64,000 bases of DNA from Siphonodentalium dalli (Eukaryota > Mollusca > Scaphopoda > Gadilida > Siphonodentaliidae). Positions 45,921-57,236 of this stretch are shown piece after piece (within the stretch, counting starts at the first letter, position 1; each line of letters starts with the position of its first letter). The translations under genes and the position numbers were made by a program. Under the pieces are notes generated by a model. That model made no database searches, was not told the DNA's origin, and saw only the letters and a list, made by a program, of their open reading frames with translations. Location of the stretch: assembly GCA_032622095.1 (NCBI GenBank), contig CP136069.1:184749122-184813121 (forward strand), in the 5' to 3' direction.

Positions 45921-47451
45921 ACTAGAAGGTGACCCGACTTGTCCGGGTTTGACCTTGAATTGTCTATTTTGAAGGTCAAGGTCAAGTGGGGTCACGATTT
46001 GACCCGTCCAAAACACAGTGCCCGAACAAAAGTACCCGACAAAAGTACCCGTCGAAATCCATCCGGTTTTACCCGATTTGACCTTGAATTGACAATTTTG
46101 AAGGTCAGGTGGGGTCAAACACCAACACCCCAAAAATGGTGGAAATCGGCCCAGCGGATACCGAGAAATTGGCCCAGCGGATACCGAGATACCCTATGCA
46201 TCAAATTTCGTCCGTAAAAATCCGCCAGTTTAACCCGATTTGATTTCCACTCAAGTATATAAACGCGCCTCATACACACACGCTCATTAATTATCAAGTT
46301 TCAACGTAAAGATAAATTACCATCGGTGCCCGTGATATCGCCAAGACGTCTGGAACAGTCAAATGCATCGGCCGGTTAAGCGTTAACGTGATCTAACGTT
46401 ATGACATCTAACGACGTCATATAAGTTACGCATTGTTTTTATCCTGATGGAAGATAGTACCACTTCTTCTTGATAATTGAGGCAGATAACTAAAACGGAT
46501 ACATACGCATTATATATCGTTGGAAAGAGGAAACACGAAAGATTCTCACAGTGTCATTATTATGACTGGCATTTTATTATTCGCGCTGTTTGGAATCGAT
46601 TTGTAAGCACCGAACTCAAATGAAAGTCCCGTAACACAGCGTATAAACAGATTTGACCTCGGCACGTGAAAAGTTGACCTCGGATCTGAAAATCAATAGG
46701 CCTATGTTACTCCTGACTCATCGATTACACACACACACACACAAACAAACAAACAAACAGATCTTCCAAAATATATAATAGATATATATCTATTATATAT
46801 TTTGGAAGATCTGTTTGTTTGTTTGTTTGTTTGTTTGTGTGTGTTTTCGGGTCAGGAGTAACATAGGCCTATTGATTTTCTGATCCGAGGTCAACTTTTC
46901 ACGTGCCGAGGTCAAATCTGTTTTTACGCCGTTTTGCGCTAATATATTTCAGTTCGGTGCTCACAAATCGATTCAATATAGCGCGAATAATAAATTGCCA
47001 GTCATATAATTTGCACGGTTAGAATCTGTGGCGCTTCATCTTTCCAATGATGTATCACACGCCTGTGTACGTTTAAAGTTTCTACCTTAATTATCGGGAA
47101 GAACGCAGGACCATGCTTCGCTCATCGAAAATCATTGCGTAAATATATTACGCCATCAACATATCGTGACGTGATCGCGTTAACTCTTAACCGGCCGATG
47201 TCGCGTTAACTCATCACCGTCCGAGGTATCCGCAAATGACATTGGGCTATATATCTCGGAAACGGGTGGAGCTATCGACTTGAAATTTGGTATGTGAATG
47301 TATTTTGCCCCGGATACGAATTTTATCGGGTCGCCGAGCCCGTGCGACGCCAGCTTCGCGCATGCGCAGACCAGATCTCGGTAACGGGTGGAGCAATCGA
47401 CTTGAAATTTGGTTTTTGAATAGCCCGGACGAAGTCGGGTCACCTTCTAGT
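45921..47451. mobile_element. Foldback TIR element inserted in an AT tract
   Basis: The ends are ACTAGAAGGTGACCCGACTT and its complement. Inner blocks repeat in inverted form: CAGATTTGACCTCGGCACGT, ATCAATAGGCCTATGTTACT, CAAACAAACAAACAGATC. A near-perfect palindrome is centred near 46,790 (ATATATAATAGATATATATC core). The sequence near each end shares GACCTTGAATTG/GACTTGAAATTTGG-type repeats. TA repeats flank both sides. No transposase is seen. Confidence 0.7.
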
Positions 47452-47459
47452 ATATATAT

Positions 47460-47959
47460 ATATTGGAGCCACCTAGCCCCGTTCTGTGGTTTTAGTGCTA
47501 CGGGTCAAAGTTCTGGAGTAGCATTTCAATTTATGGAGCTTTTGAATATTCATGACTTCCATATGCTGCTCCGGAGCTTTAGCACTAAACCACGGAACGG
47601 GACTGGATGGATCAGTGACAAAGAGTATGCTATGATATAAAAAATTAAAGGGCCCCAAGGCACTCGCCTTTGGGATAAATGTGCAAAAGATATATAAATC
47701 TGTGGAAATATTACCAGTAGTAAGAACACGGAGAAATAGATACACTTTTTCTTATATTCATTATTCATTTATTGAATGTTTTCCCAACCACGTAATTTCG
47801 TGTGTTGTTCGTGTGTTCGTGTGTGTGTTGAAACTAGTATTATGAGAACAGCTACAGCGATTTGTCAACAACTATCGTTAAACGTGAAATACTGTTAAAA
47901 TATAAATCAACAAAGTAGATTCCATTCGAGCAAAGTTCGGTATATCTAAAGATTCTCCT
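47460..47959 (+). repeat. 500-bp direct repeat, copy 2 (3' flank of LINE-A)
   Basis: Gap-free partner of 32,850-33,349. It runs into LINE-B at ATTCTCCTAGAC, so the repeat includes the first few bases of the truncated LINE-B. Confidence 0.8.
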
Positions 47960-49082
47960 AGACTTGTCTGCTGCGTTCGACACGGTTGATCATACCATCC
48001 TCTTGCGTCGTCTCGAACGCAGACTTGGTATATTGGACAATGCTCTGAAGTGGCTGAGATCATACCTTGACAACAGAACTCAGTCAGTGAAAATAGGACC
48101 ATGTCAGTCAATGAGAGTCCCTCTCAAGTGTGGTGTTCCTCAGGGATGATCTCTCGGCCCTGTTCTCTTTCTATGCTACATGCTGCCGCTAGGAGATATT
48201 ATCCGCCGCTATGGTCTCATGTTTCACCTATACGCAGACGATTGCCAGCTACGTGTGTCATTCTCCGCTGGCAGTCAGGAATCTGTCGTTGATGCCGTTG
48301 GAACTGTGGAGCAATGTATTTCGGAAGTGAAGGATTTGATGTTTTAAAAGAAATTTAAACTAAACGATGATAAAACAGAAATGATAGTTATAGGAACCAG
48401 ACATCAGCTAGCAAAACTTGATTCTCCTCTTCTTATTAAGATCGATTCCAATTCCATCATGTCAAGTGAATCCATTCGCAACCTCGGAGCTATGTTCGAT
48501 ACCAACATGTCTATGGACGCTCATGTAAATAATGTATGTCGAGCATGTAATTATCATTTGAGAAATATTGGTAAAATAAGAAAATACTTGACAGTTTCGG
48601 CAACTAAATCAATTATCCAGTCACTTGTGAGCAGCCAGCTAGATTACATGAACGGTTGCTTGTTCGGCATCACTAGCTCACGCATCGCGAAATTGGAGCG
48701 AGTTAAAAAAACTGCTGCTATAATTGTCGCGAGGGTACCGAGAAGGACAGAGATGAGTCCAGTCTTGCAAAATCTCCACTGGCTGCCCATCCAATACAGG
48801 ATCCAATTCAAGATCATATTGATCACATTTCGTGCTCTTGAAGGAACGGCGCCCGACTACATCAAAGAACTAGTATGTTTAAAGACTTCAGGTACGATGC
48901 AGCGAAGATCAGACGGGAAGAGATTTCTAACACTTCCTAACTCAAACCATCCTACGTTAGTGGACAGAGCCTTCTCCACCACAGCTCCAACGTTGTGGAA
49001 CAAACTCCCGGACGCTCTGAGGCTTACGGATGATCGTTTAGAATTCCGTAAACATTTAATTTATATGGATGTGATTTTCTAA
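47952..49082 (+). pseudogene. LINE-B: 5'-truncated CR1/L2-like reverse transcriptase
   Basis: The frame begins within the RT at [13 protein letters not shown] (first catalytic Asp) and contains [17 protein letters not shown] (then TGA at 48,147-48,149), LGPVLF, LYADD (catalytic Asp pair), a TAA at 48,345-48,347, then KLNDDKTE, LGAMFD, the thumb, LHWLPI, RAFSTTAPTLWNKLP and an LEFRKHL end. That wording is characteristic of the CR1/L2-type LINEs. Two in-frame stops and the missing 5' half make it inactive. The 3' UTR is short and ends near 49,250. Confidence 0.85.
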
Positions 49083-49257
49083 AGTACCGATGACAGATGA
49101 AAATGACAGAACAACTATCATTTAAAATGTTATTATGGAAATAAATTATGAGAAAAATATCTTTCAACTTCAGGACTCTGCCATATAACGAAAAATGACA
49201 AGGAAATAAATTGATCTCCCACATAACGAATAACAAAGAACCTTAAATCGGCTTTAA

Positions 49258-49638
49258 CCCTTTACTCAACAAACCGGCCAAAACCGGCCAAATAAAGCTT
49301 CAACAGCCTAAAATATCTCCGGTCTGTCTCAATAGAACCATACAAATATGGATATCATTGGAACCGGCTTCTTGACCACATTGTGATAGTTACAGTTATA
49401 CCCTGTGCCAATGCATTCTCTTATATATGCGAGTCGACCATAGGTCGCCTCGCATATATAAGAGAATGCATTGGCCTAAAAAAAACACTTTTTACCATTT
49501 TTTCTTACAATCTTTAACAATTTTATAATTTTTAATGTGTTAAGCCAATGCATTCTCTTATATATGCGAGGCGACCTATGGTCGACTCGCATATATAAGA
49601 GAATGCATTGGCACAGGGCCCTTCTGTTGGGTAAAGGG
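49258..49638. mobile_element. piggyBac-like MITE (foldback family B), copy 2
   Basis: TTAA occurs at 49,254-49,257 and 49,639-49,642. The termini are CCCTTTACTCAACA and the complement of CCCTTTACCCAACA. It is near-identical to 25,699-26,091, including both nested palindromes. It inserted in or next to the LINE-B 3' end. Confidence 0.8.
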
Positions 49639-49689
49639 TTAATAATAGGCCAATGAATTGACCTTTTCTAATGTTTTCCGTCACGTTTT

Positions 49690-50000
49690 CATTACACTTT
49701 GATATCTCGTGGGACTAATTGTAATATTAAGGACTTGTTCGGGTGAGTGAAACTGATAAGTTAGTACGCTATGGCAACTAGAGGATTGTAGCATTCTACT
49801 AACAATGTCGAAAATTTCCAACAAATCGACCGTACCACTCCATAGATAACATCCTGTGAACTACGCTCAATTGTAAATATTTACATCTTGATTCGGGACG
49901 CAAACGCAAACGATTTCGCCAACAAGTCACTGCATTTAATTAATATGTATGCATGACGTGTGTGTGTTGTGAATGCTGGATATAATATTTGTATAAATAA
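49690..50000. repeat. Dispersed repeat, inverted relative of 6.6-6.85 kb
   Basis: Contains GGACTTGTTCGGGTG, the CTCCATAGA block and TTGTAAATATTTACATC in the reverse order and orientation of the 6.65-6.85-kb segment. Confidence 0.5.
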
Positions 50001-50582
50001 CTGCTTTGAGCCACAGGTATTTGGCAAAAAATTAATAAAATTATATAAAGGTAAGTATCAAGGCTGATAGTGAAAATAGGAGGTCAAAAATCATCCTCAC
50101 AAAAGCAATTTTTTTTATCAAATTGATCTGGAATTCTAGCATTATGTGCCCACGTAATCATATTTTTGGTTAAAGTGCAGGTAGTAATAATTAAGACCAC
50201 CCGATATATGTTTCTTAACCACGCTTAATCTGGTCAATGTAGTCTGGAGTGTTCAAAGAAATAACACCGCAGACAAAGCGGTTGCTAATTTTGCTCCCGA
50301 CGTCAATCAGAGCGTAAGCCCTCCTCTTTGCTAAGAATAGTCGGCCTATTTAGGAGAACTTCGGAAATGACGTCACAAGTTGAAGACGTATTTCCCCCAG
50401 TGCGCGAATGTAAACAACGAATGTTTTAAAGATATGTTTCGATAAAACACTCACGTTTTCGAGTACTTTGCGTTTAATTTGGAGCCAGAATATGATTAAA
50501 GTTTTCTACACGCTGTACACGCAGTGCTTTTCTTGTGAGTAGCAGCTATTGCATTCGTCAGATCGCAACCAAATGACGAAAT
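50001..50582. other. Spacer, no gene seen
   Basis: Unremarkable AT-rich sequence without domain-bearing frames. Confidence 0.4.
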
Positions 50583-50590
50583 ACTGACAT

Positions 50591-51785
50591 CAGGGATGTG
50601 GCTAGAGGGTCTTCGCTGGGGGGGGGGGGGGGGGGTAGCCACCTTGGGAATTTCCAACTGACCCCCCCCCCCTTGAGTTCACAATCACACCAACACAACT
50701 TTTTGCATAATTCCATTTGCACCCCCCCCCCCCTTGAGTCGGAATCGTGCCAACACAACTTTTTGCATATTTCCATTTGCACCCCCCCCCCTTGTACCTC
50801 ATGCTCAGGCCTAATTTCCTATATATTCATAAGCCATGCTTCTATTTTCCCAGTATGAGAACATTAAGATATTTTAACCTGAAAATTGCCCCCCAAAAAA
50901 ACAACTAGTGATCTAATTCCAGACAAATGCACACAGCTACCGACAACAGACCAGGAAACACCGGGCCGACCATGGTTGTTCGGCCCGGTGTGAGAAAATT
51001 TTGAAAACTATACAAGAAAATCGCAAATCCTAGCATCAAGACTGGCCTCAACTGAAGCTTTCCTAGTGTTGGAAATTTCAAACCTCATACTCCCCCTCAG
51101 GTTGGAAAATTCTTCAACTGATGACCATTTATGTCTACAAGTTTGACCAAATGTAGTAAAATATTGTTTTGCTAAACTAATTAGCAGTTTTGTATTGGCC
51201 ATGTGAATGGGGCAATGACACACCGGGCCGACCATGGTTCGGCCCGGTGTGCGAAAATTTTGAAATCTGAACAAGAAAATCGCAAAATCCTAACATCTAA
51301 ACTAGCCTCAAGCCTTCCTACTGTTCGAAATTTCAAACCCTACACCCCCCACGTAGGTTGGACATTTTCCAACTGATGACAATTCCAATGACAATGTTGA
51401 CCAATTGTATGACAATATTGTTTTCTTAAATTAACTAGAAGTTTTTGACTGGCCACGGGAGAGAGACCAGGACACAAGCTTTCCAAGTGTTGGAAATTTC
51501 CAACCTGTCACCCCCCTAAGGTTGGAAAATTTCCAACTGATGACCAATTCTGTCAAAAAATTTGACCAAAAATAGGAACATATGCAAATATTGGTCGAAA
51601 AACAATAAATTCCCCCAATAAATTGTTTTATAATCAAACTACAAGAACATTTTCAACCTATTGTTGGTGTGAAATTTCGTTGTGGCAGGTATGAAATTTC
51701 CAACTATTGAAAATATAGCTCTCTGTTGGGGGGGGGGGGGGGGGGTGAGACACCCCCCACACCCCCCCCTCTAGCCACATCCCTG
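50591..51785. mobile_element. hAT-like MITE, intact, 1,195 bp
   Basis: It has perfect 19-bp TIRs CAGGGATGTGGCTAGAGGG and complement (right end 51,785). A perfect 8-bp target duplication ACTGACAT lies at 50,583-50,590 and 51,786-51,793. The CAGGG start and 8-bp duplication are hAT hallmarks. Sub-terminal G and C runs of 8-19 bases occur near both ends. No transposase; open frames are low complexity. Confidence 0.9.
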
Positions 51786-51793
51786 ACTGACAT

Positions 51794-53135
51794 TCACTGT
51801 GGGGAAAATGTGTTAGTTTATTCCACAGGCCTTCTAATTTCTAAACAGTGATAATTGAGTGATAAATATTTTTGAATTCATTAGTCCACTTACCGTAATA
51901 TAGAGAATAGATGAATTAAAATTTGTATTTATTAAGATATCAGTCACTGTTTAGAAGGCCTGTACACGTGGTTTCTTCAGAAATAAAAAAAAATCAAACT
52001 TCGAACAACTGTACAGGCCTATTCACAGTACTGGAAGTTTGCTTTTGGTGTGTTCAGTTGCTCCCAAAAGCATCGTGAGTGAGTTTTCAGTTGATGGAAA
52101 TTTGAATTTAAATCCAGGTGTTGTCACAAAATTATATTAAAAATGAAATGAAATACAATATATAGTGTTCTTAAATCACCCAATTGTACAACTTCAAGCG
52201 CATGACTACATGAGTTGGATCTTCAACAGCGACCCGTCCATAGACCTACCCCTATTTATGAGCATACCCTCTAATATTTCACTCCATCTTCTTAGCAGGG
52301 TATGGGTGAAGGGGTACCGGTATATCATATAGTGGACCGCAGATTTGACAGGTTGGGGGGCGTCTCTGAAGAGGATCCAAGGATTGCGGCCAAGGTTGCC
52401 TCGGACTAATTAATCGCAGTATACCCGCTCCATTTAACTGATATCCAGGATCCAGCAAATAGCCTGCATTAATTGTAAGCAGCTTTATACCACAACATTC
52501 TTCAAACTTTAGATAGTGTTTGGCTCAAATTACAAATATAATGTTGTCGATGTAATTTACCCTTATTGCTCTTGGTTTAATATTGAAGATAGGTATAATT
52601 CTTTGTCAACTATATCAATTGCCATGGCATGTAGTCAATATTTTCTTAACTGGTATGCATGATTTCACCCCTCCCTCTCTCTTAAAATTAAGTTTCTACA
52701 TGTAGTAACTGGTGTTTGGGATTCGGGGTGGAGGGGTAGTAGTGGTGGGTATATGTTAAAATGATTGTATTCTCAGTTTTTGAATTCATTTCCCTGAAAT
52801 TATAAGAAGTTTATGTCCTCAGGTAAACAAATATTTAAAAAAAAAATGGCACAGCACTTAATCTGCCAAACATTGGTATTTACATGTATATCAAATTCAC
52901 GGGGCAATAATTAAGTTAAACATGTAGTGAGGCATCCACAGCTAAACACTGTAAGTGCATGTAGCCATTTTCCTGTTTCACCCTCTCTGCATGCTGGTCA
53001 CTAAAATAAGACTCATTTAAATTCAAAAACCTTTGTATGACTATATTGTGGCAAATATGATTCAGTGGGTGATATATTGTGGCAAATATGATTCAGTGGG
53101 TGACTGTTCTTCATTTCAAGATCTCTCGCTCTCTA

Positions 53136-53176
<41 letters not shown>

Positions 53177-54020
53177 AGGAACTTCTAGCTCAATCTCATC
53201 AGCTATTTATCACGGTCATGCAACTACTATTTTCAGCGTTCTGTGTTAGAATATCATGTACCGTGGTTCTGTCTCCAGTTTCCAGACATTAATACCACCT
53301 GCAATTAACAGATTCGAACATCTTACAATGGGGATGGGGCATCAGCGCTAAATTGAGTACTGGTCAGTACATACACCACATACCAATACATTAGTTATAT
53401 AGCCGTATAATGTGTATAATTGTATATACGCCTAAAATGTTGGAAGCATCATGTATCAAATGTTAATTGATTTGTCCCTATCTCAAGGCCAAAGTCAAAA
53501 TTATTTGTGGTTAAGGTTTTCCTTACCTACCCTATTACCCCCCCCCCCCCCACTCTAAAGTTTTGTCATGCTTTTCAAGAAATTTGTTCTCAATTTTGTA
53601 TATAAAAAACAAAACATAAACTTCAGTGTCTCAATCTGAATGGGATTTTCTCTGTCAAAGCATTGTGCCTATCACAGTTTATATCAAGAAAATCAAAATT
53701 AGGCTGATCTAAATATTTTAGAAGACACGAAAAGCCATATGAAAAAGTCAAAGTATAATAACAAAATAATTAAAAAATACACACAGACCGTAAATTTTAC
53801 ATTTTGTTTTTCTTTGTCACGTAACACTGAATATGTTTCAGACTTAATAGTATCTGAAGTGAAACAGTGATGTGATTTAATTGTGTTGCCTTTTGTGGGG
53901 CAAAGAAAATCCTGAATTTAAACTAAACAAAACAAAAAGAAATGGAAAATCCATTGTCTACCACTTACCTCTACATGTATTCATTTCTAAAAGTTCTCGT
54001 GAAGCTGTCAGTGAGACATA
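51794..54020. other. Spacer with AT microsatellite and small inverted repeats
   Basis: An AGGCCTTCTAATTTCTAAAC block at 51,828 is mirrored near 51,945-51,965. A 37-bp direct repeat (ATATTGTGGCAAATATGATT...) occurs at about 53,043 and 53,080. (AT)n is at about 53,140-53,174. No gene is recognised. Confidence 0.45.
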
Positions 54021-54024
54021 GATA

Positions 54025-54098
54025 GAACTGCATGAGTGTCTGGATTTTGTCGGAATTATCGCACGAGATTTGTTTGCGGAGCGATACCTCGAGTGCTG
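54025..54098 (+). repeat. Dispersed repeat, inverted relative at 56,752-56,826
   Basis: The block TGAGTGTCTGGATTTTGTCG...GCACGAGATTTGTTTGCGG returns in reverse complement at 56,752-56,826. A third, diverged copy in the direct orientation is at about 56,130-56,190. These may be ends of a family of unknown class. Confidence 0.55.
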
Positions 54099-54535
54099 AA
54101 CGCACAACAGGTCATAACTGCAGCCCCATAATTACATCGACGCGTCATCGGTTTCGGAAAGAAGAAAGCGTAATGTTTTGGGCGCATTTGGACTCGCGCA
54201 GGATTGACTTAATAAATCATCATGTTTCAATATAAAGAGCCTCGTTGTTCCTGTTAACTTTGCAAAGGGCGCTATGGGATATTTTGGGCTGGTTTTGTCA
54301 CGATACACTTTTCGATTTAAATACATTTACAAAAGTGGCTTTTTCGCTAAATGTATATAAATATAAGGATTAACTGTCATGTGGAAAACAGTCCACATGA
54401 CAGTTGGTCCTTATACTAATCTGAATTATTGTAAAACGTGCGTATAATTCCCATATTCACAGAGAGATGAAATGCGCTCGAATATTTGTGATCTTATTGA
54501 GAACTTATAATTGACTGGTCAGTCATTGCAGTTAA

Positions 54536-54558
54536 ATTCAATTCAATTCAATTTATTG
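54536..54558 (-). repeat. LINE-type (AATTG)n tail, minus strand
   Basis: AATTCAATTCAATTCAATTT on the plus strand reads as repeated AATTG on the minus strand. It lies 3' of the LINE C-terminal fragment at 54,762-55,068, so both are probably one minus-strand LINE insertion. Confidence 0.55.
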
Positions 54559-54761
54559 TATAACTCATCGTCGTGTATTGACATAATTGAGAGTAATATA
54601 ATAAATACAATTAATATATTATAAATTATTGCATTGCATATGCTTGGTGTACATTTGAAATATAAGTGTATTGTTTTTGACCAAATATATATACACGTGT
54701 ATATAATAATTATATGTGTACATAATATGTGTATATAGTCATTTCAATTTGTTTGTTAATT

Positions 54762-55068
54762 TTAAATGGGGGGGGGGGGGGTAGGATAAAGAAACAAATA
54801 ATAATGATGAATTATGATCCGCGGGATATGGGACGTTATATTTTGGACTTTTTTAATATACAAAGCGAGGTTTACCAGTGTTCGTCTATTGCCACAATTA
54901 AACAATTCGGCTAGTTTAAATATGTTCGGTCTTCTGTAGTAATAGGGTTTCAAATATTTAAATCTCAGATCATTCAGGCATGGGTAGACTAGAATAACAT
55001 GCAATTCATCCCCTAAAGCATCTTTACATAAATTACACACTCGTTCGTTGTATGGGGTATCTGTCCAT
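54762..55068 (-). pseudogene. LINE ORF2 C-terminal fragment
   Basis: The minus-strand frame reads WTDTPYNERVCNLCKDALGD, then ELHVILVYPCLNDLR, then RPNIFKLAELFN and LVNLALYIKKV. The C-x2-C...H...C spacing, followed by a helix with a KF/LF motif, is the classic LINE ORF2 C-terminal domain that follows the RT. Nothing of the RT itself remains at the 5' side (above 55,070), so the copy is heavily 5'-truncated, as is normal for LINE insertions. It resembles the L1-like set more than LINE-A or LINE-B, but that is inference. Confidence 0.65.
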
Positions 55069-55680
55069 GAGCCATTTCGACTGGCAGTCGGTGGTTTCTG
55101 GTACTGAATCTTATAAGAGGGACCACAACTTTATTAATAAGAGTTTGCGATACCCGTCCGCCGGGATCGGTTACGGGTAAATCGGTGAACTTCGGTCACG
55201 ATCACTTGCGTACTTTCAATGCAGCACATACAACTATAGTGAGTTAGAACGGGTAGATGTGTCCCATTGATCGGTGATGTTTCACTAAGGTTTTCTCACC
55301 GATAAGTACATGAATTCTATGAAATAGCTGTCAGCTACGCATTATCCTATGTATTGCAAGAAACATCTGCAAACCGCATCGATAAAGTTGTCATTTATAA
55401 GACATATAAGTTTTATGTTCAAACTCTCGAGGCGTTTTCTAGCACTTAGCTAACTACGGAAACCAAATCGTTTCACTGAAAACTGTGTTTTCTCCAGTAA
55501 TGACAGCGGATACTGATTTGTTCGCCGCGTCCGGTTAATAATGTAGGATAATGGATCCTACACTATTTTACACCGATCCATTATTTTAATAACGGATGTT
55601 CAACGTCGAACTTAATGGAAGGTTATTTCACTGTGAACGATTCCATTTTATATGACTTGTAAGGAGCTACCAAAAATATA
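55069..55680. other. Spacer, no gene seen
   Basis: No domain-bearing frame or repeat was recognised before the TA microsatellite. Confidence 0.4.
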
Positions 55681-55683
55681 TCC

Positions 55684-55717
55684 ATATATATATATATATC
55701 CATATATATATGAGTAT

Positions 55718-55789
<72 letters not shown>

Positions 55790-55790
55790 A
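55684..55790. repeat. (TA)n microsatellite
   Basis: A nearly pure TA run of about 65 bp (55,720-55,785), with interrupted TA/CATATA units on its left. Confidence 0.95.
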
Positions 55791-56640
55791 TACTAGACGA
55801 GGTTGGCACGGGTTCTAATCCCGACATGGGCGAAAATCAGGACTGCTTTTCAAGCTTGTCTGGGTTGAGGGATTTCTCAATGTGCCATTCCGATCGATAC
55901 CTTACCATTTCGATAATCGTTTCACTGAAGCAAGCACATTTGAAAAATGAACTCCCATACTGAGTCCGTTAATTCCTCCATAAAGCTCATATACAATGAT
56001 TTTCAAGTATAACGGTGCTCTGACTGACGACTGGAAGTATATTAGAAGGGATATTCATATATAGCCTCTTCACTCACGGTGTGGGTGTCTAACTGTGAAT
56101 TCCAGGCAATGAATTTTCACACTGTTAAAATTTGCACTCGATTTGTTGGCGGAACGCGATACCTCTCGTGCGGGACTGCGTCCCGCACTTGAGGTACAGC
56201 GCATCCGCACACAATCCCGTCCAAATACAGATACGATAGGCGAGAATCGCATGCGTTTTGATATGTCGATGCCGTCTGGAGAGTTTGGCGGGACCAGCAT
56301 CCCGTCTCGATTTGCTCAGTCTACCCTTGATGCTATAAAGTGGTAGCCGCGGGCGCTTATATATAGAGTTGTTTTTATGAGCCATCAGGCCCCCGCGGCA
56401 GCGGTCGCTGGCGCGACCTGACTGCCTCGATATCAATTTGAAAAAGGGGTGACGTTGCTTAGACAGGTTAGACAGTGCCGTCCGCCTCCCCCAAGCCCAC
56501 CCACCCTAAAAGTGATTTTTCCTATAGTGTTTTTGAAACGTGTCTCTTTGTGGTGTCATTCTTTTGGTATGATTTTTTACTAAATAACGGGTATATTAGA
56601 GTTACATTTCTTTGAATTTTACAATCGAAACATAGTATAA
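55791..56640. other. Spacer with a diverged dispersed-repeat copy
   Basis: A B-box-like word (GGGTTCTAATCCC) at about 55,809 has no A box or cloverleaf. The segment at about 56,130-56,190 is related to 54,025-54,098. No gene is recognised. Confidence 0.35.
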
Positions 56641-57236
56641 GATATTCGCATGCGATGCTGAGTCACGCGGGACACGGCAAACTAAATCGCGCGCAAATTG
56701 GCTTGCGATTTTTCAGCATCCCACCCCATTTGGCATGCGATAGCGTTTGTACTAGGTGCGAGGTATCGCCCCGCCAACAAATCTCGTGCGATAATTCCGT
56801 CAAAATCCAGACACTCATGCGGTTCTATTTTTATTACATATCCCCGTATCATAGTAAGTTGACTCATAGTCGTACATCTCCAGTACAGAAAATGTGAATT
56901 TAATTGAGTTTTAACACTGAATGAAATAGTTCCGTCGACAGATTGCACTAGTGCGATTCTGTGAATTATCACACGCCTGGAAACTTATGCGATCATGCGA
57001 ATTACTTTGATAGATATGTAATAAATAATTATCCGTGTATACGTAGTCGTACTCTCGCGGTCGAAATAAACGTACCGTGCCGATACGCTTATTTATTTCC
57101 AAGAAAAGTACGGTGCTTATATTTGGGATCCTTACGATTTTTTAGCCGGGAAATTAATAAACGTAAGTCACTAGCAAAAACCGAAGCAAAATGTGTATAT
57201 TTTATTTTAAACAGAATTCGCCGACGAGGTATAATG

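Noticed and set aside
45654-45932. Cys/His/Tyr-rich 92-codon frame after LINE-A ORF2
   Set aside because: It is produced by GTGCATG/TATATA simple sequence in the LINE 3' UTR.
50598-50858. Pro/Gly-rich frames on both strands of the hAT-like MITE
   Set aside because: They come from the poly-G/poly-C runs; the same is true for the frames at 61,781-61,993.
55800-55870. tRNA or SINE B box (GGGTTCTAATCCC)
   Set aside because: No A box, acceptor stem or cloverleaf can be built; the upstream sequence is the TA microsatellite.
55652-55963. 103-codon frame rich in Tyr-Ile
   Set aside because: It is the translation of the TA microsatellite.
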